Shown here piece by piece: positions 1 to 5,628 of a stretch of 5,867 bases of DNA; position 1 is the stretch's first letter; the number at the start of each line of letters is the position of its first letter. The DNA comes from CAKUFA01 sp963646285. Its GTDB lineage: Bacteria > Bacillota > Clostridia > Christensenellales > Aristaeellaceae. The notes under the pieces were generated by a model that was not told where the DNA came from, searched no databases, and was given only the letters and a program-made list of their open reading frames with translations. The DNA lies in the NCBI GenBank assembly GCA_963646285.1, contig CAVIWF010000081.1:1-5867 (forward strand). The letters run 5' to 3'. Position numbers and translations under genes: made by a program.

Positions 1-10
1 CCTAGGTGGC

Positions 11-36
11 GTTGGAGGGCTCGCAAGCCCTTCAAC
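11..36. repeat. Strong inverted repeat (hairpin) in the 3' intergenic region
   Basis: GTTGGAGGGCT (11-21) and AGCCCTTCAAC (26-36) form an 11-bp stem with one G-T wobble and a four-base loop. No T tract follows on either strand, so it does not look like a terminator by itself. Confidence 0.65.
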
Positions 37-43
37 TCTAAAT

Positions 44-82
44 CGAAAATCGGCGACATGTGCGGCGATTTTCGTGCTTTTT
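44..82 (+). terminator. Second terminator-like hairpin on the plus strand
   Basis: CGAAAATCG (44-52) pairs perfectly with CGATTTTCG (66-74) across a 13-base loop, followed after three bases by TTTTT (78-82). The T tract can also pair with AAAAAGC at 89-95 (stem GCTTTTT, 76-82, loop of six), which gives two mutually exclusive folds. Weaker than the hairpin at 198-228 because of the large loop. Confidence 0.4.
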
Positions 83-121
83 CGCCAGAAAAAGCTTCAT
101 TACACGAACGAACGGCCGGGA

Positions 122-138
122 GAACGGTGAAACCGTTC
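122..138. repeat. Short inverted repeat with a GAA loop
   Basis: GAACGGT (122-128) and ACCGTTC (132-138) pair perfectly around the loop GAA. The neighbouring hairpin at 161-189 has the same GAA loop on this strand. A second copy of GAACGG at 110-115 could compete for the same partner. Confidence 0.6.
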
Positions 139-155
139 GACCAGTGAGTGAGTGC

Positions 156-189
156 AAAACTCGACAAAGTGGCGAAGCCACTTTGTCGA
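156..189 (-). terminator. Likely rho-independent terminator of the operon
   Basis: A perfect 13-bp inverted repeat (161-173 with 177-189, three-base loop) reads on the minus strand as a hairpin followed one base later by TTTT (159-156). It lies about 105 nt past the stop codon of the MoxR gene. The stem is strong; the T tract is short, so termination efficiency is uncertain. Confidence 0.6.
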
Positions 190-197
190 TGCCCTGC

Positions 198-233
198 GTG
201 CGGAATCGATGGATGATCGGTTCCGCACTTTTT
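198..233 (+). terminator. Terminator-shaped hairpin facing the plus strand
   Basis: A 13-bp stem (198-210 with 216-228, one G-T wobble, five-base loop) is followed directly by TTTTT (229-233) on the plus strand. It would stop transcripts entering from the left, towards the 3' end of the operon. No plus-strand gene is visible between position 1 and here, so its client would be a gene or small RNA to the left of, or starting within, this stretch. Confidence 0.55.
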
Positions 234-295
234 GTATGCGCAAGGTGATACGCCTGTTGCATGCATGTTGAAACGCTGCCACAGGTTCAGTTTTT

Positions 296-1804
296 TCAAA
301 ACCCCAAATTCTTCAGTGCCTGCACGATTTTTCCCTGCCGCTCATAGAGCAGCAGCTCTTTATTGTGCCGGTAGTATTCCTTGCAGCCGAAGGTTCCGAT
401 GAACATGGCAGCCTCCTTGCTGGCGGTCAGCTCCGTTGTAATGATGAGCAGTTCCTCACCTTCACCGAATGCGTTTTCAGAGAAGACAAACATGTTCGTC
501 ATGTGCTTGCCGACCTTGCCAGCTTCGGCTTTCAGTTCCTTCACCCGCTGATCAAAATCCTTTTTCAGTGCTGGGAAAGCGTCGGCTTCCGGCAGTTCAG
601 TCAGCAATGCTGTTTCTTCCGTCATGTGCCGGAGCAGCCTGCGCAGGATGCGTTGCTCGCCCTCTGCCATGGATGCGGATTTTTTGCCTGCATCAAGGGC
701 TTTGCGTTTTTCTTCAATCAGCGCATTCCATACATCCTTGGACGGTGCTTTTTCCTTCACCTGTCGAACTCTGAACGCTTTGACCGTATCCATCAGCTTC
801 GATAGTGCGGTGTTTTCGTCCATGATCCGCTGAGTCTGTTCACGCATGGCATCAAGCATCAAGCCGATCAGTGCCAGACGCTCATCGAATTTGGCTTTTT
901 TCGCACGGCTGATGATTTCGTCAGAGGCATTACCATCCAGAATGCCGGGAATCTGATAATCACTGCGATACTTGCGGAAAAGGTCGTAGTACTGGGCAAA
1001 TTCGGCGGCGATTTTTGCATCCTGCAAATACTGGCTGATGAGCAGCTTATCCACCGGGATCTTATTCTGCTCATACAGGCGCATCATGCGGGACAAATCC
1101 TCCCAGCCCCGGGCGGTGACAAAGCATTTCCCGTCTATATCGGTTTTCACGCTGTAAAAATGCCCGGACTTGGTGTCCAGATAGGTGGTAACAGCAGGAT
1201 GAATCCCCACACTGAGTGCGTATTCCTTCCAGACCTGATAATCCGGCTCCACATCGATGCGCTTAAGGCGATCCCAGGTCACAATATCGAACTCCCGAAC
1301 GCTGTTATTGTACTCCGGCGGATTGCCTGCCGTGACCACGATCCATCCATCGGGGACACGGTGACGGCCGAACGTTTTATATTGCAGAAACTGCAGCATC
1401 ACCGGTGCAAGGGTTTCGCTGACGCAGTTGATTTCATCCAGGAAGAGAATGCCTTCGTGGACACCGCTTTCCTCCATCAGATCGTAAATGGAGGCAATGA
1501 TCTCGCTCATGGTGTATTCGCTGACATCGCATTCCATTGCGCCGCTTTGATAGCGCTTGTGGACGATGAACGGCAGACCCAGTGCAGACTGGCGGGTGTG
1601 GTGGGTCATGGAATAGGAAAGCAGGGCTACGCCCATTTCGCCGGCAATCTGCTCCATAACAGCCGTTTTGCCAATACCGGGAGGCCCCATGAGAAACACG
1701 GGGCGCTGCTGATGAGCCGGCATGGCATATTCGCCTGTATCGTCCCGGGTAAAATAGGCGGTCATGGCATTTTTGATCTGTTCCTTTGCTTGCTTGATGT
1801 TCAT
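296..1804 (-). CDS. MoxR-type AAA+ ATPase with long helical C-terminal extension
   Basis: A 502-residue cytoplasmic AAA+ ATPase of the MoxR group, which hydrolyses ATP to remodel partner proteins, usually together with a vWA-domain protein. Visible motifs: Walker A GPPGIGKT at residues 40-47, Walker B LFLDEIN at 120-126, sensor 1 asparagine in TAGNPPEYN (about 158-166), arginine-finger candidates in WDRLKRI (177-183), and a sensor 2-type arginine in TARGWEDLS (about 230-238). The AAA+ core ends near residue 285. The remaining 215 or so residues are charged and helical, with coiled-coil character around 300-435, making the protein longer than a typical MoxR of 300-350 residues. The ATG at 1804 is preceded by AAGGAG with 6-nt spacing; this ribosome binding site overlaps the TAA of the upstream LRR gene, so translation is probably coupled. 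It is the last gene of the operon; the vWA partner is the first gene. The ATPase assignment is secure; the client protein is unknown. Confidence 0.93.
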   Translation of the reverse strand: MNIKQAKEQIKNAMTAYFTRDDTGEYAMPAHQQRPVFLMGPPGIGKTAVMEQIAGEMGVALLSYSMTHHTRQSALGLPFIVHKRYQSGAMECDVSEYTMSEIIASIYDLMEESGVHEGILFLDEINCVSETLAPVMLQFLQYKTFGRHRVPDGWIVVTAGNPPEYNNSVREFDIVTWDRLKRIDVEPDYQVWKEYALSVGIHPAVTTYLDTKSGHFYSVKTDIDGKCFVTARGWEDLSRMMRLYEQNKIPVDKLLISQYLQDAKIAAEFAQYYDLFRKYRSDYQIPGILDGNASDEIISRAKKAKFDERLALIGLMLDAMREQTQRIMDENTALSKLMDTVKAFRVRQVKEKAPSKDVWNALIEEKRKALDAGKKSASMAEGEQRILRRLLRHMTEETALLTELPEADAFPALKKDFDQRVKELKAEAGKVGKHMTNMFVFSENAFGEGEELLIITTELTASKEAAMFIGTFGCKEYYRHNKELLLYERQGKIVQALKNLGF

Positions 1805-1810
1805 GGCATG

Positions 1811-1816
1811 CTCCTT
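1811..1816 (-). promoter_or_regulatory. Ribosome binding site of the MoxR gene, overlapping the upstream stop codon
   Basis: AAGGAG shares its two adenines with the TAA stop of the LRR-BRCT gene (1817-1815) and lies 6 nt before the ATG at 1804. An ATG at 1809 is out of frame with the gene and meets a stop after one further codon, so 1804 is the start. Confidence 0.75.
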
Positions 1817-3260
1817 ATTGCTGGACTTTTCTGCCGATCATTTGGTTGAATTGCTCCTCGGTTATGCGCTGTATGTGCAGCTCAACGGCTTTCCTGTTTT
1901 TCGCCGTTTGCCCATCCGGCGTATTGGAAATGAGATAATGCACCTCTGTTGAAAGGCTTTCCGTCAGTTTTGCGCCGCATGTTTCCAAGCACTCCTTCAG
2001 CTCATCTCGGCTGGTAAAGGTTTTCAGCTTACCGGCAACAGCAAAGGTTTTACCGCTGAGGGCATCCAGTTTCTCTGCATCAAAGAGAAAATTGGTGACG
2101 TTTGCTTCCCGTTCATCCTTCTGCTGCTGTACCTTGGCCTTGTCTTTTTCTGAAACGGCACTGTTGCTGTACTCCAGCATGGCTGCAATCAACTCCGGGT
2201 TACCGCTTTCTTGCACAGTATTCATAACGGCATTGAGATCCTTGGCAGCAATCAGCTTTTCACGCAGCATCAGGTACATTAGCGCAGGGCGTTCAATGGC
2301 TAACCCGGTCAATTTGACCGCATTGGTCTTGATGTACTTGGCGTACTTCTGCCCATTTTCGTCGGAACAGGTGCGGTTGTCTTCGGCAAAGCCAACAGCA
2401 GCACCGGGGCGAAACTTTGTGCTGACATCGGAAAGGTCAGGAATGTGAATAGCAACCGGTGCTTTTGTTTGAGGAAGCGTTGCCTGTAATTGCTTGGCAA
2501 AAGCAGAGGGACAGACGAAATCTTTTAATCCCAGACACGATTCGAATGCTTCTTTTCCGAAGGAGGTTACGGAACCAGAAATGGTGATGCTTGTCAGGCT
2601 GCTGCAATCAGAAAACGCCTTTTCCCCGATGGAGGTAACTGAGTCAGGAACAACGATGCTTGTCAGGCTGCTGCACCCAGAAAACGTACTTTCCCCGATG
2701 GAGGTGACGGAATCTGGAATGGTGATGCTTGTCAGGCTACTGCACCCAGAAAACGTACTTTCCCCGATAGATGTCACAGAATCCGGAATGGTAATGCTTG
2801 TCAGGCTGCTGCACCCAGAAAACGCCCATTTCCCGATAGATGTCACAGCATCCGGGATGGTGACACTCGTTGCTATACCTTTATAACTATGTAGAACATT
2901 CCGCACAATGACCCTTCCGAATTGATCAGCCAAACCTTGACAACCCCTGAACGCACTGTCCCCAATGGAGGTAATAGAATCAGGAAAGGTGATGCTTGTC
3001 AGGCTGCTGCACCCATAAAACGCCCGATCCCCGATAGATGTCACAGAATCCGTGATGGTAATGCTTGTCAGGCTGCTGCACCCAGAAAACGCCCAATCCC
3101 CGATAGATGTCACAGAATCCGGGATGGTAATGCTTGTCAGGCTGCTGCACCCAGAAAACGTTCTTTCCCCGATGGAGATGACGGAATCAGGAATGGTGAC
3201 ACTGCCGCCTTTTCCTTTATAGCTTACCAGCACGCCATGATCAATCCGAAAGTCAGCCAT
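1815..3260 (-). CDS. BspA-type leucine-rich repeat protein with C-terminal BRCT domain
   Basis: A 481-residue protein with three parts. Residues 1-20 are an N-cap (DFRIDHGVLVSYKGKGGS). Nine 23-residue BspA/LRR_5-type repeats of the form ITIPDSVTSIGxxxFSGCSSLTS occupy 21-112 (four units) and 133-247 (five units). The 20-residue spacer between the blocks (VLHSYKG within it) resembles the N-cap, so the whole cap-plus-repeats module looks duplicated. Residues 285-390 are a helical, charged linker with an ankyrin-like stretch around 322-365. Residues 399-478 resemble a BRCT domain of the NAD-dependent DNA ligase type (LSGKTFAVAGKL, then SRDELKECLETCGAKL, then VHYLISN). There is no signal peptide, transmembrane segment or cell-wall anchor, so unlike many BspA-like surface proteins it is probably intracellular. 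The start at 3260 has GGAGGAG 7 nt upstream and overlaps the end of the SIR2-like gene by 8 bp. A sensing or scaffolding role is likely from the folds; the ligand is unknown. Confidence 0.92.
   Translation of the reverse strand: MADFRIDHGVLVSYKGKGGSVTIPDSVISIGERTFSGCSSLTSITIPDSVTSIGDWAFSGCSSLTSITITDSVTSIGDRAFYGCSSLTSITFPDSITSIGDSAFRGCQGLADQFGRVIVRNVLHSYKGIATSVTIPDAVTSIGKWAFSGCSSLTSITIPDSVTSIGESTFSGCSSLTSITIPDSVTSIGESTFSGCSSLTSIVVPDSVTSIGEKAFSDCSSLTSITISGSVTSFGKEAFESCLGLKDFVCPSAFAKQLQATLPQTKAPVAIHIPDLSDVSTKFRPGAAVGFAEDNRTCSDENGQKYAKYIKTNAVKLTGLAIERPALMYLMLREKLIAAKDLNAVMNTVQESGNPELIAAMLEYSNSAVSEKDKAKVQQQKDEREANVTNFLFDAEKLDALSGKTFAVAGKLKTFTSRDELKECLETCGAKLTESLSTEVHYLISNTPDGQTAKNRKAVELHIQRITEEQFNQMIGRKVQQ
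2520..3200 (-). repeat. Nine 69-bp coding tandem repeats in two blocks (BspA-type LRR units)
   Basis: Four units lie at 3200-2925 and five at 2864-2520, separated by a 60-bp spacer. The plus-strand core GCTTGTCAGGCT recurs at 2589, 2658, 2727, 2796, 2994, 3063 and 3132, all 69 bp apart within each block (2727 has the variant GCTA after the core). Units six and seven encode identical peptides and differ at about 7 of 69 bases, all silent. A stretch of roughly 60 bases is almost identical between the two blocks (starting near 2764 and near 3101, one difference seen). This is the level of identity at which slippage or recombination could change unit number. Confidence 0.95.
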
Positions 3261-4161
3261 TTTCCTTCTCCTCCCGATTCTTCAATTCCCGAATATCCTG
3301 AATGACCATGGGATAAAAACCCTTGTATTGCTGGGCGCATTCCATTTTGTCCGTCGAAAGTGTTATGCCGAGGTCACGAATTTCAACACCCATGGTTTTC
3401 AACAGTTCAATTTTTTCGTCAAACGGTACTTCTTTGCGTGGTTCGTAGAAGTAGACTTTGCCATGATCGGCTTTTTCATTTTGCTTTCTTTTCAGCAGCC
3501 ACCAGAGATCCATCTCCGAAGGATCAAAGCCGAAGCCCAGGACGTATACATTGCCTAAAATGAACTGATCCACCCAGCTAAGTCGCTCCAACGGTTTCTC
3601 TGCAAGGTTCTGATAGGCGTTCCTGCGCTCGTCGCTGTGTGCCTTCATGCCGGAAAGCAGGGCTGCATATTCATAGTGCCCGATGATCATGCTATGGGGC
3701 TTCCGTGCTTCGCCATGGATGTGCCAGATACGGTTTTCCCCTGCTCGGTTGAAGGTATGCAGCATATAGCGTGGCTCTGCACGATCCAGGGTTGTATCCA
3801 TCATGCGCCGAATGCGCTTGATTGTCTGGGCGTTGTCCAGTTCCTTCGGGAAGATGGAGCGTTCCAGTTCGTAGCTGTAATTGGTGGTCAGAATGTCGTC
3901 AAATCCCATTGCCATCAACTGCTGCAGCCATTCCAGGAATGCGCCCTGGGGCTGAATCCCTGCCAGATCCTCCCGACGGTCACACAAAACTTGCGCATAC
4001 TTGCCGCACGTTGCCAGCTGGATTTGCATGGGGTACGGCAGGTTCATCTTTTCCGGCAAGTCGGTTTGACATGCCATTTTATGAATCAATGCGTTCCACT
4101 GCGTACCGTTAAACGCATTGTTCAGCCCGTTGCCGAGCAGCAGCACTGCGGGCGGTTTCAT
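3253..4161 (-). CDS. SIR2-like (SIR2_2-type) protein, putative NAD-consuming effector
   Basis: A 302-residue protein with the motif order of prokaryotic SIR2-like domains. The N-terminal Rossmann strand and glycine-rich loop are LLLGNGLNNAF (7-17), followed by QWNALI (21-26). LTTNYSYELE (91-100) matches the TTN[YD] NAD-ribose motif. HIHG (147-150) carries the candidate catalytic histidine, probably H149. IIGHYEY (159-165) and VLGFGFDPSEMD (207-218) match the conserved C-terminal half of the fold. Proteins of this family hydrolyse NAD+ in several anti-phage systems (for example Thoeris ThsA, DSR and SIR2-Argonaute), while classical sirtuins deacylate proteins. No zinc-binding cysteine quartet is seen, which favours the NADase type. 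The ATG at 4161 overlaps the TGA of the vWA gene as ATGA and has GAGGAG 8 nt upstream; an in-frame ATG at 4212 lies inside the vWA gene and is less likely. Family assignment is firm; NADase activity is inferred. Confidence 0.88.
   Translation of the reverse strand: MKPPAVLLLGNGLNNAFNGTQWNALIHKMACQTDLPEKMNLPYPMQIQLATCGKYAQVLCDRREDLAGIQPQGAFLEWLQQLMAMGFDDILTTNYSYELERSIFPKELDNAQTIKRIRRMMDTTLDRAEPRYMLHTFNRAGENRIWHIHGEARKPHSMIIGHYEYAALLSGMKAHSDERRNAYQNLAEKPLERLSWVDQFILGNVYVLGFGFDPSEMDLWWLLKRKQNEKADHGKVYFYEPRKEVPFDEKIELLKTMGVEIRDLGITLSTDKMECAQQYKGFYPMVIQDIRELKNREEKENG
3268..3274 (-). promoter_or_regulatory. Ribosome binding site of the LRR-BRCT gene
   Basis: GGAGGAG lies inside the last codons of the SIR2-like gene, 7 nt before the ATG at 3260. 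Start and preceding stop overlap by 8 bp, which points to coupled translation. Confidence 0.75.
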
Positions 4162-5567
4162 TCGCTCATCTCCTCGATTTCTTCCTTCGTCAGTACCAGC
4201 TTCATAGCCCACACGGGCACTTCCGGGATTTCGAAGCCTTCCTCCACAAAGACGAATGCCGTTTTGTAGGCAGGCATTTGTTCCGGAAATACGCCGTCGC
4301 CATCGGTAAAGTAGATCAGCCCGTTCAGGTGGGTAAACTCTCCTTCGGCAATCATTTGATTCACATGCCGAAACACCGGGCGAAAGTCCGTGCCGCCCAG
4401 GCCTTTGATCTTCATCGTCTCCAGATAGCGGTCAAATTCCTCCTGGGACGTAATCCTGACATCCTCCTGAATTTCTGCATCGCACTGAAGGATATGAATC
4501 TTGATGCGGCTGAAAAAACTTTCCGTGCTGTGCAAAATGTTGTAGGTCTTTTGCAAAAATGCCTGCACCTGCTCGCCTGCAACCGACCCGGAGGTATCAA
4601 TGGCAATCACAAACTCACGAATGCGCCTGGTTTCTTTGTATTCCAGCGGCTCAATCAGGGGCATCCGCTTTTCAGGGAACATCCTCATGCCGTAGGTGTA
4701 GTACACGTAATCAAATTCATCGTCACTGATGCGCATCGTTTCCCCGGACACGGCGAACTTCCGGAGAAATGCCGTGTAGTCGTACTTTTCCCGATTCACG
4801 GCACGGAGGTTCTGCATCAGGGTGCCGGCTGTATCGCCACGCTGCTTATGGAAGGTTTCCAAATCAAGCTGGATGCGTTCTGAAATGTGGTGCCAATCTT
4901 CACGAACCTCGTTCAGCGCCATGGTATCGCCGCTTTTAACCTGTCCCTTTCCATCTTCTGCAGAAGCAGCAGCAAGGGAAATTCGCAATGACGGCTTGTA
5001 CCAGATGCTGTGACCGTCCGGCGAAAACAGTGCCGTCAATCGCTTCATTTCTGATTCCTTGGGCGGATATTGACGCAGGAAGGCATAAATCGTCTCAGCT
5101 GTCAGCCGATTGCCAAGCATGGGTGCCAGTCGTGCAAGTTCCTTTTGCTGCAATGTAGTTTTCCCGTTGGCAAGCACCGGCAGATCCAAAGCATTGATCA
5201 CGCTTTCCACCGCCATATCGCACGCCAGATTCCACAGCGGGCGCAGGATGCTCACCCCGACATCGAAATGCCGAAAGATGCCGTGCAGCAGCAGGTGCAG
5301 ATAGGCACGGGGGCCGTTGTTCTTGTCCCTGGCATACAGCTTGCACAGCTTGATGGGATCGTAGAGAATCGCCGTACCCTCTGTTGCCAGCGCCACATCT
5401 GCTAAAAGAGGCTCCAGCTCCGGCTTTTGCAGGAGAAGCTCGGGAATGGCAATCCATTTGAGGCGACTGATTGCCACATCCATAAACCGGAGATGAATCG
5501 TAAGCGTGTTGCGGCTGACCTTCAGCACAGCCTTTGCCAGTTCAGAAAAATCTGGTTCCTGCGCCAT
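4158..5567 (-). CDS. vWA protein with metallopeptidase-like N-terminal domain (DUF2201-type)
   Basis: A 469-residue protein, first gene of the operon. Numbered from the ATG at 5567, the N-terminal half resembles the putative metallopeptidase domain that precedes vWA in DUF2201-type proteins: HLLLHGIFRH at 91-100, then LWNLACDMAVESVI at 111-124. The histidines of an HExxH-like motif are there but the glutamate is leucine, so peptidase activity is doubtful. The C-terminal half is a vWA domain with a complete MIDAS: DTSGS at 324-328, threonine in GLGGTDF (T393), and aspartate in YFTDGDG (D422). Such domains bind a divalent cation and mediate protein contacts, often with a MoxR ATPase, which here is encoded three genes downstream. 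Start choice: an in-frame ATG at 5657 would give 30 more residues but lies within the -35 hexamer and upstream of the predicted transcription start. The ATG at 5567 has GGAAGGAAGGG ending 9 nt upstream. An ATG at 5576 sits almost on that ribosome binding site and is the alternative. Confidence 0.9.
   Translation of the reverse strand: MAQEPDFSELAKAVLKVSRNTLTIHLRFMDVAISRLKWIAIPELLLQKPELEPLLADVALATEGTAILYDPIKLCKLYARDKNNGPRAYLHLLLHGIFRHFDVGVSILRPLWNLACDMAVESVINALDLPVLANGKTTLQQKELARLAPMLGNRLTAETIYAFLRQYPPKESEMKRLTALFSPDGHSIWYKPSLRISLAAASAEDGKGQVKSGDTMALNEVREDWHHISERIQLDLETFHKQRGDTAGTLMQNLRAVNREKYDYTAFLRKFAVSGETMRISDDEFDYVYYTYGMRMFPEKRMPLIEPLEYKETRRIREFVIAIDTSGSVAGEQVQAFLQKTYNILHSTESFFSRIKIHILQCDAEIQEDVRITSQEEFDRYLETMKIKGLGGTDFRPVFRHVNQMIAEGEFTHLNGLIYFTDGDGVFPEQMPAYKTAFVFVEEGFEIPEVPVWAMKLVLTKEEIEEMSE
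4170..4175 (-). promoter_or_regulatory. Ribosome binding site of the SIR2-like gene (decides the start)
   Basis: GAGGAG lies inside the 3' end of the vWA gene, 8 nt before the ATG at 4161, which is part of an ATGA stop-start overlap. This supports 4161 over the in-frame ATG at 4212 and implies translational coupling of the first two genes. Confidence 0.75.
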
Positions 5568-5576
5568 GGAGGTCAT

Positions 5577-5588
5577 CCCTTCCTTCCC
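5577..5588 (-). promoter_or_regulatory. Ribosome binding site of the vWA gene (decides the start)
   Basis: The purine run GGGAAGGAAGGG ends 9 nt before the ATG at 5567. It would leave only about 4 nt between AAGGA and the ATG at 5576, and it lies downstream of the ATG at 5657. It therefore favours 5567 as the start. Confidence 0.6.
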
Positions 5589-5628
5589 ATCAGGTCTATG
5601 TGAATAAACGTCAAATGCCACTGATATG

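Larger units (their letters stand above)
1..295. other. Noncoding intergenic region dense in hairpins
   Basis: Nothing convincing is coded here. Short open frames on both strands (60-248 plus; 38-262 and 100-282 minus) run through the palindromes, lack family features, and overlap one another. The stretch holds at least five hairpins (11-36, 44-74, 122-138, 161-189, 198-228), two of which have T5 tracts on the plus strand and one a T4 tract on the minus strand. It could be a two-sided terminator region, a dispersed palindromic repeat element, or the locus of a structured small RNA. Confidence 0.55.

Noticed and set aside
60..248. Plus-strand open frame of 62 codons in the left intergenic region
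   Set aside because: It runs through the palindromes and the plus-facing terminator hairpin, has no clear ribosome binding site or recognisable domain, and overlaps minus-strand frames of the same quality.
38..282. Overlapping minus-strand open frames of 74 and 60 codons downstream of the MoxR gene
   Set aside because: Arginine-rich translations of inverted repeats with no family features; they cross the likely operon terminator at 156-189.
1..295. Integron attC-like site or tRNA-like cloverleaf in the hairpin cluster
   Set aside because: The stem ends do not match the attC core consensus, and no acceptor stem, anticodon arm and T-arm arrangement could be assembled.
1160..1849. Plus-strand open frame of 229 codons
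   Set aside because: It lies antisense to the conserved MoxR ATPase core, whose motifs fix the real reading frame; its own translation shows no known domain.
2520..3200. CRISPR-like array of regular repeats
   Set aside because: The 69-bp periodicity is in frame and encodes 23-residue leucine-rich repeats; the parts between the most constant bases also code for the repeat and are not unique spacers.
4161..4212. Longer N-terminus for the SIR2-like protein from an ATG at 4212
   Set aside because: The ATG at 4161 has GAGGAG 8 nt upstream, forms a classic ATGA overlap, and places the glycine-rich strand at the very N-terminus as expected; the extra 17 residues are low-complexity text within the vWA gene.
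3637..4269. Plus-strand open frame of 210 codons
   Set aside because: Antisense to the SIR2-like gene and the end of the vWA gene, both of which carry clear family motifs.
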